From CAYTOJ01 sp964439415 (GTDB lineage: Bacteria > Pseudomonadota > Alphaproteobacteria > Rickettsiales > CAZAGG01), in contig CAYTOJ010000090.1 in NCBI GenBank assembly GCA_964439415.1, positions 1-7,837 on the forward strand: a stretch of 7,837 nt of DNA, in the 5' to 3' direction. The notes below the pieces were generated by a model that did no database searches, was not told where the DNA came from, and saw only the letters and a list, made by a program, of their open reading frames with translations. The stretch's first letter is position 1; the number at the start of each line of letters is the position of its first letter. Shown piece by piece: positions 1 to 6,544 of this stretch. A program made the translations under genes and the position numbers.

Positions 1-408
1 GGCGATAGCGGCAATGATACTATTATCGGCGGCGATGCCAACGATACCATATTTGGTGGCGACGGCGCTGATTCAATATCAGGCGATGCTGGCAACGATA
101 GTTTAATTGGTAACGATGGTAACGATACCATTCTGGGCGGCACAGGCAATGACACCATCTACAGCGGCGCTGATAACGATAGCGTCAGCGGCGGTGACGG
201 TAATGATTTCATATATTCATTCGCCGGAAATAACATTCTGCAAGGCAACGCAGGCAATGATACCATCATAGCCGTAGCAGGGGCTGACAGTCTGGTTGGC
301 GGCACAGGCAACGACTTTATGGTAAGCGGTGACGGCAACGACACCATAATCGCTGATAGTGGCAATGATACAGTAATCGCAGGCCGTGGTGATGATTCAG
401 TTGAACAT
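1..408 (+). repeat. RTX nonapeptide array 1
   Basis: Repeats of 27 bases encode G-x-G/D-N-D-T/S-hydrophobic-hydrophobic units, about 14 in tandem, running from the window edge to residue 136. The units are degenerate at DNA level but keep a gg(c/t)aa(t/c)ga(t/c) core. They are coding calcium-binding repeats, and the array probably continues left of the window. Confidence 0.9.
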
Positions 409-1623
409 GGAGTAGGTACAGGCCTGTTCTATCTTGGTGCGGGTAGTGATACTGTCGCCAGCGCATTCCAGAATTTAAGCAGTGCGGACACCATTCAGGG
501 CGAAGGCGGGAATGATACTCTGCGCGTTCTGTTCAGCAATGTGCAGGTGAACCTGAACCTTGGCACATGGAACAATCTCAGGGGCTTTGAGAACCTGGTT
601 ATAACCAATAATACATCTAACATAGTTGTTACCAACACGTACTTTGATCACCCTGGATTTGACGGCAGCGTGTTTAGTGTGAATGCCGCAACATCCCAGT
701 ACAATTTCACGCTCAATGGCGCTACCGTCACCAATGGCAGCGATGCGGTAGCGGTTACCAGCGGCAGCGGAAATGATACCATAGTTGGCACTTCCGGCGG
801 CGATACTATAAACGGCGGATCAGGCAACGATGCGATTCTCGGCGGTGCTGGTAATGATTCAATCCTGGGTGGAGCAGGGAATGATACGGTTACAGTGACT
901 TCGCAGCAGTTTAATGCGCTGGACACTATACAGGGTGGATCAGGGCTTGATACCTTCACTTATGCCACAGGCACGGTAGTGGTGAATTTAAATACCGATA
1001 CCCTCACAAACTTACGCGGCTTTGAAACCATAAATATCATGGGCAACACCAGCAATATCACTGTTGGTGCTTCTTACTTCGACCATGCAGACTTTGACGG
1101 CAGCGTACTGAATGTCACCAGCTCTGCCCCGTACAATCTAACATTCAATGCATCTTCTGTTATTAACGGGACTGATGCAGTATCGGCAACAGGCGGAACG
1201 GGTAATGATAATATAGTCGGCACTTCCGGCAGCGATACTATAAATGGCGGTGCGGGTAATGATTTACTAACTGGCGGCAATGGCTCTGACAGCTTGAGCA
1301 GCGGCACAGGCGTGGATAGATTTATATTTAATAATATAACTGAAAGCACACTGGCAAATCCTGATACCATAACGGATTTTGCCCAGGCTGATCTGGATAA
1401 GATTGACCTGAACCTGATTGATGCGGACTCAGTCACTGCAGGCAACCAGACCTTCACCTTCATTGGCAATGCTGATTTCAGTGGAGCCGTTGGGGAGCTT
1501 CGATTTGCATCATCCGGTGGTTCCACATTCATTACAGGAGTTGTAACTTCCGGCTCCGGCGGGGATTTTCAGATTAAACTTAATGGCACAATCACCTTAA
1601 CCGAAGCGGATTTTATCCTGTAA
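1..1623 (+). CDS. RTX calcium-binding repeat protein, type I secreted, C-terminal part (5' end outside window)
   Basis: The frame is open from the first base, so this is the last 540 residues of a longer protein; the Met codon at 319 lies inside a repeat array and is not the true start. RTX nonapeptides of the GGxGxDxUx type (forms such as GNDTIIGG and GNDSILGG) occupy about residues 1-136, 255-299 and 398-437; in this family they fold into calcium-binding parallel beta rolls outside the cell. Between them lies a module of about 120 residues present twice (residues 163-282 and 308-426), each copy with a YFDHxxFDGSV core. Residues 438-540 (VDRFIF, then TITDF, DKIDL, ending EADFIL) resemble the serralysin-type C-terminal region, and an acidic residue followed by a hydrophobic end is typical of type I secretion signals. 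Only one Arg-rich or catalytic-looking feature would have been informative and none is seen, so enzyme versus adhesin or S-layer role cannot be decided. No transporter genes are in the window. Confidence 0.9.
   Translation, partial: GDSGNDTIIGGDANDTIFGGDGADSISGDAGNDSLIGNDGNDTILGGTGNDTIYSGADNDSVSGGDGNDFIYSFAGNNILQGNAGNDTIIAVAGADSLVGGTGNDFMVSGDGNDTIIADSGNDTVIAGRGDDSVEHGVGTGLFYLGAGSDTVASAFQNLSSADTIQGEGGNDTLRVLFSNVQVNLNLGTWNNLRGFENLVITNNTSNIVVTNTYFDHPGFDGSVFSVNAATSQYNFTLNGATVTNGSDAVAVTSGSGNDTIVGTSGGDTINGGSGNDAILGGAGNDSILGGAGNDTVTVTSQQFNALDTIQGGSGLDTFTYATGTVVVNLNTDTLTNLRGFETINIMGNTSNITVGASYFDHADFDGSVLNVTSSAPYNLTFNASSVINGTDAVSATGGTGNDNIVGTSGSDTINGGAGNDLLTGGNGSDSLSSGTGVDRFIFNNITESTLANPDTITDFAQADLDKIDLNLIDADSVTAGNQTFTFIGNADFSGAVGELRFASSGGSTFITGVVTSGSGGDFQIKLNGTITLTEADFIL
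487..846 (+). repeat. RTX protein internal duplication, copy A
   Basis: This 120-codon unit begins DTIQG, continues through VNLN, NLRGFE, NTSNI, YFDHPGFDGSV and TNGSDAV, and ends in a short RTX array with GTSGGDTINGG. It aligns nearly without gaps to copy B, offset by 435 bases in the YFDH core. The non-RTX part (residues about 170-252) has a beta-rich look and no family I can name. Confidence 0.85.
763..897 (+). repeat. RTX nonapeptide array 2
   Basis: About five nonapeptide units (residues 255-299), including GSGNDTIVG, GGSGNDAIL, GGAGNDSIL and GGAGNDTVT. The array joins duplicated copy A to copy B. Confidence 0.88.
922..1278 (+). repeat. RTX protein internal duplication, copy B
   Basis: This 119-codon second copy begins DTIQGGSG and carries VNLN, NLRGFE, NTSNI, YFDHADFDGSV and INGTDAV, ending with GTSGSDTINGG. 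The ends are the most alike at DNA level: the stretch coding for GTSG(G/S)DTINGG differs at very few bases from copy A. The centre has diverged more. Confidence 0.85.
1192..1311 (+). repeat. RTX nonapeptide array 3
   Basis: About four units (residues 398-437), including GGTGNDNIV, GGAGNDLLT and GGNGSDSLS, directly ahead of the C-terminal secretion region that begins at VDRFIF. An array next to the secretion signal is the usual RTX arrangement. Confidence 0.87.
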
Positions 1624-1647
1624 TCCCCATAGATGTCTGAATAGGCT

Positions 1648-1698
1648 AGCCTTTACTGTAATCAGGTGTTATCCCGTTACCTGATATTATGAGAGGCT
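1648..1698 (+). repeat. Nested inverted repeat in the RTX-fabG gap
   Basis: The 78-base gap holds an inner perfect 7-base stem, atcaggt (1661-1667) with acctgat (1679-1685), around an 11-base loop. Outside it, agcct (1648-1652) can pair with aggct (1694-1698), which overlaps the fabG ribosome binding site. A 10-base palindrome (1643-1652) also touches the left arm. No T tract follows, so this is not a convincing intrinsic terminator. It could be a weak leader structure or a remnant. A TGTAAT at 1657-1662 resembles a -10 box but has only a poor -35 partner. No folding energy was computed. Confidence 0.35.
1691..1696 (+). promoter_or_regulatory. Ribosome binding site deciding the GTG start of fabG
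   Basis: GAGAGG sits 5 bases before the GTG at 1702. This good Shine-Dalgarno match supports the GTG start, which also gives the standard N-terminus MFDLSGKKALITG of FabG-like reductases. Confidence 0.7.
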
Positions 1699-1701
1699 TT
1701 A

Positions 1702-2442
1702 GTGTTTGATTTGAGTGGTAAGAAAGCCCTGATTACAGGGGCTGCCGGGGGAATAGGCGCGGCAATATGTGAGGCATTGGCAAAACAAGGGGCTGACTTG
1801 CTTCTCTGCGGCAGTAACCAGGAAAAGCTGCAAACATTTGCAAAAACTCTCACTACCGCTAATCCGCCCGAATGCATTGCCGCTGATTTAAGTGATGCTG
1901 CAGGAGTGGCCACGGTTGTCAGCCGCATTCAGGAGATTGGCGGGGTGGACATTTTAGTGTGCAATGCTGGCATAACCGCTGATACACTGGCCATGCGCAT
2001 GAAGGATGAGGACTGGGACAGGGTTATAACTCTAAATCTCACCTCCACTTTTCAGCTTATAAGGGGTGCGCTGAAGGATATGGTCAAGAAACGCTGGGGG
2101 CGGGTTATCTGCATCAGTTCAGTTATCGCCAGTATGGGCAATCCCGGCCAGGCGAATTATGCGGCTTCCAAAGCTGGGATGGAAGGTATGGCGCGCTCAA
2201 TGGCGATGGAAGTTGCACCACGGGGAATCACTATCAATTCCCTCGCCCCTGGTTTTGTGCAAACCCCAATGACTGATAAATTGAACGATGAACAGAAGAA
2301 ACGCATAACCGCTAATATCCCGCTACAACGCTTAGGGAATCCCAAAGATATTGCCGGGGGCGTGGTTTTTCTGGCGAGTGACGAAGCTGCCTACATCACC
2401 GGGCAGACGCTGCATGTAAACGGCGGCCTATACATGGCATGA
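1702..2442 (+). CDS. fabG: 3-oxoacyl-ACP reductase FabG (SDR family)
   Basis: This 246-residue protein has the full length of FabG and is predicted to be a cytoplasmic NADPH-dependent reductase of 3-oxoacyl-ACP in fatty acid elongation. It shows the classical SDR cofactor motif TGAAGGIG (residues 12-19), NAG (88-90), and the catalytic set Asn112, Ser140, Tyr153 and Lys157, all offset by two from E. coli FabG. MRMKDEDWD, NPGQANYAASKAG and the C-terminal ITGQTLHVNGG are typical of true FabG rather than a generic SDR. The start is GTG with a good ribosome binding site. It is first in the tight gene series and shares an ATGA overlap with the RDD gene. No fabD, acpP or fabF is next to it, so it may be a second copy serving a surface-glycan or lipid modification job, or simply the housekeeping enzyme at a different place. 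The reductase call is firm; the exact substrate is inferred. Confidence 0.9.
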   Translation: MFDLSGKKALITGAAGGIGAAICEALAKQGADLLLCGSNQEKLQTFAKTLTTANPPECIAADLSDAAGVATVVSRIQEIGGVDILVCNAGITADTLAMRMKDEDWDRVITLNLTSTFQLIRGALKDMVKKRWGRVICISSVIASMGNPGQANYAASKAGMEGMARSMAMEVAPRGITINSLAPGFVQTPMTDKLNDEQKKRITANIPLQRLGNPKDIAGGVVFLASDEAAYITGQTLHVNGGLYMA

Positions 2443-3107
2443 AACCCGGCAAGACGGAAAAAAAACAGGAAACACCTGAACCCATGTATGTGGGCATAAA
2501 CGCCCGCATTTTCGCCGCCATGGTGGATGCCACGCTTATGCTTATAATCTTAAGCTTTATAATTCCAGTATTAAGCCCCGGAATATCCTGGTTATACAAT
2601 TATTTTGGCATCAAGCCGGATGTAAACGCCTTTATCAGTGTGATTCAGGCAGGAAACACATCGTGGTCACGCGCACCTGAAATCATAAACGCCATGCTGA
2701 AATTTGGCCTCTTGAAGAAATACATAGCCGATATGCTTGTGATCATGACTGTATATGCGGTGATGATTCTACCCTTCTGGTTCAAAAAACAAGCCACACC
2801 GGGTAAGATGCTGATCCGCGCAAAAATAGCCGATGCGAAAACGCTTCTCGAGCCATCAAAAACGCAACTGGTCATGCGCTACCTGGGGTATCCTGTCTCT
2901 GTAGTGCCTTTATTCTTAGGGCTGTTCTATGGCTCGTTTCACCGTAAAAGGCAGTCCTGGCATGATTTGCTGGCTGGAACCGTGGTTATATATACCCGTA
3001 AACCCTGGCTTCCCCCATTATCCGCCGCACCAAACATGAACAAGGTGAAGGAGATGTACAAACAAGCCTGGGACGAGCTTAAAAACCGCAATAACAAAAA
3101 GAAGTAG
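2439..3107 (+). CDS. RDD family integral membrane protein
   Basis: This 222-residue protein carries the RDD domain signature: Arg23 and Asp30 at the start of the first membrane segment (NARIFAAMVD), TPGKMLIRAKIAD after the second (about 120-132), and WHDLLAGTVV (174-183) after the third. Hydrophobic segments lie near 24-46, 97-115 and 149-167, so it should sit in the inner membrane. The extra loop between segments 1 and 2 (about 47-95) and the Lys-rich C-terminal tail (206-222) are longer than in minimal RDD proteins. The function of most RDD proteins is unknown; some have been linked to ion transport. The start overlaps the fabG stop (ATGA). A second Met at residue 16 is possible but lacks the coupling. 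The glycosyltransferase gene begins 6 bases after its stop. Confidence 0.85.
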   Translation: MKPGKTEKKQETPEPMYVGINARIFAAMVDATLMLIILSFIIPVLSPGISWLYNYFGIKPDVNAFISVIQAGNTSWSRAPEIINAMLKFGLLKKYIADMLVIMTVYAVMILPFWFKKQATPGKMLIRAKIADAKTLLEPSKTQLVMRYLGYPVSVVPLFLGLFYGSFHRKRQSWHDLLAGTVVIYTRKPWLPPLSAAPNMNKVKEMYKQAWDELKNRNNKKK

Positions 3108-3113
3108 CGGCAT

Positions 3114-5780
3114 ATGAACGATGCCGAAACAAAATCCTTTTTTGAGCAGCATCGCTACCGCGAAATTGTTGATGACTGGCAAAATAGAGAAGTTTCAGGC
3201 GATACCGCTAAGATTTTAGGCCTCAGCCTTATAGAGCTGGAGGAGTATCAGCATGGCGCAGAAGCCCTGCAAAGTGCCTGGCATTCTATCGCTCAGGATT
3301 GGCAGACGGTGAATACCCTGATCTTAAGCTGCGTAAAAATTGGTGATACAGAACGCGCATTAAAACTGTGCAACCAAGCTGTAGGCTTCCATGCCGGGTC
3401 AGATTTAGAAATCACCCGCGCTATCGTGATGCTGAAAACAGGTGATCTGGCGCAGGCGGCATCTATATTAAGTAGCCATCAGAATCAGAACAATCCCTAC
3501 TGGCTATTCGCTTTATCGGCATTGGAAATATATCAGAAAAATCCCGCCGGTGCGCTTAAAACCCTGCAAAGAGCCGTTCACTTGAAGCCGGACTATATTG
3601 AGGCACACCTTAACCTTGCGCAAATCTTAAGTAAAACGGGGCATGTTGACGGTGCGTTACCGTCTTTAAATCAAGCACTGACTCTCAAGCCCTGGAGAAT
3701 TTCCGCGCATGTCCTCAGAATCAAAATACTCAGCATTTCAGGCCGCCTTGAGGAAGCTCTGCAAGCGGGGGTTACAGGGCTTGAGAGTTGCACAGCAGCA
3801 GTAGCAATTGAGCGGGAATTCTCGCAAGTTTTAGTGCAGGCCGCTGCTAAAAGCGGCGATACAGAAGAATTTATCAGGCACTTTGTAGAGCATAATCCAG
3901 CGTGCATGGTGGCTGCAAGAGTACTGGCGGAAGTTTATATCCAGCTTGGAAAACCTGGGGAAGCTATTGCTACACTACGCCGCGTGCTTGAGCTTAATCC
4001 GGCTGATTACGCAGCACTTGGCGAGCTTTTAATTCTATATGCGCAAAATGGAGACAGTGAAAATTTCACCGCCATGGCGGCGGAACTGCCAGAGAACAGT
4101 AGGCATCAATCCACATTAATGCTGAACCTCAGCATAGCCTATATGCTACTGGGGCAGTTTAAGGAGAGTATTCAAGTGGCTGATATATGCCTTCAGGTAA
4201 GGGAAACACCGGAAGCACTGCTGCAAGCAGGGCTTGCACATTTAAAAACGGATAACTTCAAAACAGCGGAAGAATACTTCAAGCGCGCCCTGGGAATAAA
4301 ACCTGACTACGCGAAAGCGCGCCTTAATTTATCTCTGGCACTGTTTGGCCGCGCCGCTCTGGTGGATGCACTAAAGGAAGCGGTAACGGCTTTGAAACTA
4401 GCCCCTAATATGGCCGAATGTTATGCGCAGGTGTTCAACTGTTATTCCTATCTTGCAACTTATGAAGATACCATAAGCTATAGTGATAAGGCGGTTGAAC
4501 TATCGCCACGCCCGTTTGAACAAAGGCAGATGCGTCTGTACGCCTTCAGTTATCACCCCTATTTAACTGCACCGCGCATATTTGAAGAGTTCAGACTATG
4601 GGGGGAAAGCCAGAAACATCTATACACTGATTTTAAATTCACCAGCACGCGGGAACCTGACCGGAAAATCCGGGTTGGTTTTCTCTCGCCTGATTTTAGA
4701 AAGCATACCTCCCGCCTTTATTTTGAACCGCTATTCGCGCATTTCGATAGAGAGAATTTTGAGCTTATCGCCTATTCCAATGTTCTAACCCCGGATAAAC
4801 ACACCGATAATTTCAAGCAATACTTTAGTGGATGGCGGGATATTGCAGCAATGCCGGATAAAAAAGCGTCGGCTTTAATTGCTGAAGACAACATTGATAT
4901 TCTGGTCGATGGCGTTAATCACATGGCGCACAACCGCCTGAGTTTATTCGCCATGAAACCAGCACCGGTGCAAGTTACCTGGCTAGGCTCGGTATGGACA
5001 AGCGGGCTGAATACCATGGATTACGCCATTCATGATACTTATACCGCGCCCTTTAATGAAGGGGTGGAGAGTGTTTTTACTGAAAAACTAATCCGCCTGC
5101 CGGATTCTCTCATATGCTACCGTCCGCCGGAGGATGCTGATATTCCCGCCATCTCCCCCCTTCCCGCCCGTACTAATGGCTATATCACATTCGGCTATTC
5201 AGGCCGCACTGAAAGGCTCAACAATGAAGTGTTCAAAACCTGGGGGGAGATTTTACGCGCCCTGCCTGATTCCCGCCTGATTCTGGATTTCAGACCATTT
5301 AATTATCAGGAGAACCGCGAATACTTTCAGCATAAAATGGCAGGCCTGGGCGTACCAGTTGAGCGCGTTACCATGCGTTACAGCCAGAAGTTCTGGCCTG
5401 CCATTGCCGAGTTTGACATAATGCTGGATAGCTTCCCGCACAGTGGCGGCACAATGATAATGGACGGCCTGTGGATGGGCATACCGCTGCTCACTTTAAA
5501 ATCAAGGCCACCAGTCGGGCGGCTTGGCGCAAGTATGATGAGTAACCTGGGACTTCTTCAATGGATAGCCTCAAGCCGTCAAGAACTGGTGGAAAAAGCG
5601 ATTACACTCACCCGTGATATGGACGCTCTGGAGAGCCTGAGGCTTGGTATGCGGGACAGAATGAAAGCATCTCCCCTGATGAATGAACAGTTATTCACAA
5701 ACAATTTCTGCGCGGCACTGCGCGACATATGGCGTGAATATTGTAAGGTGCAACACGAGGTGGAAGGTATAGCCGCATGA
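3114..5780 (+). CDS. TPR-domain GT41 (OGT/SPINDLY-like) protein glycosyltransferase
   Basis: This 888-residue, probably cytoplasmic protein has two parts. Residues 1 to about 480 form an array of roughly a dozen tetratricopeptide repeats, clearest around 145-215 and 360-430 (for example ALKTLQRAVHLKPDYIEAHL, and AEEYFKRALGIKPDYAKARL). Residues about 519-870 form a GT41 catalytic domain, opening IRVGFLSPDFRKH with His531 at the place of OGT His498, then DILVDGVNHMAHNRL, PAPVQVTWLGS, LPDSLICYRPP, FGYSGRTERLN (693-703), LDSFPHSGGT (771-780) and LWMGIPLLTL. Known family members transfer GlcNAc, glucose or fucose from UDP- or GDP-sugars to Ser/Thr or Asn of proteins. By my alignment Arg701 replaces the OGT donor-site Lys842, and Met781 replaces Thr922. 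The start CATATG has only a weak AAGAAG upstream, so coupling to the RDD gene is likely. Its stop overlaps the rfbF start (ATGA). Acceptor and donor are not determined. Confidence 0.88.
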   Translation: MNDAETKSFFEQHRYREIVDDWQNREVSGDTAKILGLSLIELEEYQHGAEALQSAWHSIAQDWQTVNTLILSCVKIGDTERALKLCNQAVGFHAGSDLEITRAIVMLKTGDLAQAASILSSHQNQNNPYWLFALSALEIYQKNPAGALKTLQRAVHLKPDYIEAHLNLAQILSKTGHVDGALPSLNQALTLKPWRISAHVLRIKILSISGRLEEALQAGVTGLESCTAAVAIEREFSQVLVQAAAKSGDTEEFIRHFVEHNPACMVAARVLAEVYIQLGKPGEAIATLRRVLELNPADYAALGELLILYAQNGDSENFTAMAAELPENSRHQSTLMLNLSIAYMLLGQFKESIQVADICLQVRETPEALLQAGLAHLKTDNFKTAEEYFKRALGIKPDYAKARLNLSLALFGRAALVDALKEAVTALKLAPNMAECYAQVFNCYSYLATYEDTISYSDKAVELSPRPFEQRQMRLYAFSYHPYLTAPRIFEEFRLWGESQKHLYTDFKFTSTREPDRKIRVGFLSPDFRKHTSRLYFEPLFAHFDRENFELIAYSNVLTPDKHTDNFKQYFSGWRDIAAMPDKKASALIAEDNIDILVDGVNHMAHNRLSLFAMKPAPVQVTWLGSVWTSGLNTMDYAIHDTYTAPFNEGVESVFTEKLIRLPDSLICYRPPEDADIPAISPLPARTNGYITFGYSGRTERLNNEVFKTWGEILRALPDSRLILDFRPFNYQENREYFQHKMAGLGVPVERVTMRYSQKFWPAIAEFDIMLDSFPHSGGTMIMDGLWMGIPLLTLKSRPPVGRLGASMMSNLGLLQWIASSRQELVEKAITLTRDMDALESLRLGMRDRMKASPLMNEQLFTNNFCAALRDIWREYCKVQHEVEGIAA

Positions 5781-6544
5781 AGTGCGTGATTCTGGCAGGG
5801 GGATTCGGCACAAGAATTTCGGAGGAATCCAAGCTGCGCCCCAAGCCGATGGTGGAAGTGGGCGGCAAGCCCGTTCTGTGGCATATAATGAAGATATACT
5901 CAAGCCACGGCGTGAATGATTTTGTCATCTGCCTGGGATTTAAAGGTTACGTCATTAAGGAATATTTTCTAAACTACAGTCTGCACTCCTCAGACCTTAC
6001 CATAGACTATGCAAAAAAGACTCTGGAGTATCACAATGCCAGAGCAGAAAACTGGCGGGTAACACTGGTAGACACCGGCGAGAACACCATGACCGGGGGC
6101 AGATTGCTGCGCGCCAGAAAATACCTTGAGGATGAAACATTTTGCCTCACCTATGGCGACGGATTGGGTGATATTGATATAACCAGTGAAATCGCCTTTC
6201 ATAACGCGCAGAACGTCACCGCCACAATGACAGTGGTAAGGCCGCCCGGTCGCTTCGGATCAGCCCTTATTGAGGGAAACAGGGTAAAACGTTTTGAGGA
6301 GAAACCGCTGCATGGTGAAAGCTCCATCAACGGTGGTTTTTTTGTATTGAACCCGGAAATATTCAGCTATCTTGAAAACGACCAGACTTTCCTTGAAAGT
6401 GATCCGCTATCCAGGTTGGCGAGGAAAGAAAAACTGGCCGCCTGGGTGCATAGCGGCTTCTGGCAACCGATGGACACCGTGCGGGATATGCAGTATCTGG
6501 AAAAACTCTGGCAAAGCGGCACACCACCCTGGAAGATATGGTAA
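5777..6544 (+). CDS. rfbF: Glucose-1-phosphate cytidylyltransferase
   Basis: The product makes CDP-glucose from glucose 1-phosphate and CTP, the entry step to CDP-6-deoxysugars. At 255 residues it matches the usual family length of about 257. It shows the nucleotidyltransferase motif LAGGFGTR (6-13) with LRPKPM (20-25), the family-specific DTGENTMTGGR (99-109), the metal-binding YGDGLGDI (126-133), RPPGRFG, FEEKP and SINGGFFV, and the typical end SGTPPWKIW. These features separate it from RmlA-type thymidylyltransferases. It starts inside the stop of the glycosyltransferase gene (ATGA) and overlaps rfbG by 7 bases, as expected for consecutive pathway enzymes. No key residue is missing. Confidence 0.95.
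   Translation: MKCVILAGGFGTRISEESKLRPKPMVEVGGKPVLWHIMKIYSSHGVNDFVICLGFKGYVIKEYFLNYSLHSSDLTIDYAKKTLEYHNARAENWRVTLVDTGENTMTGGRLLRARKYLEDETFCLTYGDGLGDIDITSEIAFHNAQNVTATMTVVRPPGRFGSALIEGNRVKRFEEKPLHGESSINGGFFVLNPEIFSYLENDQTFLESDPLSRLARKEKLAAWVHSGFWQPMDTVRDMQYLEKLWQSGTPPWKIW

Noticed and set aside
1..408. Short repeated DNA as a possible CRISPR or non-coding satellite
   Set aside because: The period is 27 bases in frame and encodes RTX nonapeptides; there are no fixed repeats with unrelated spacers.
1074..1532. Minus-strand open frames across the RTX gene (also 159-365 and 648-959)
   Set aside because: These are Pro/Ser-rich antisense shadows of the repeat codons, with no family resemblance.
319..1623. 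RTX gene starting at the ATG at 319
   Set aside because: The frame is open to base 1 with the same RTX repeats, so the Met is internal and the gene is cut at its 5' end.
1634..1662. Sigma-70 promoter with TGTAAT as -10
   Set aside because: No acceptable -35 at 16-18 bases upstream; too weak to list as a promoter by itself.
1643..1700. Intrinsic terminator after the RTX gene
   Set aside because: The inner stem is 7 bases with an 11-base loop and no T run follows; the 10-base palindrome has no loop. Read-through cannot be excluded.
5579..5928. Overlapping minus-strand frames at the GT41-rfbF junction
   Set aside because: They lie opposite two clearly conserved genes and overlap each other in different frames; no recognisable domain.
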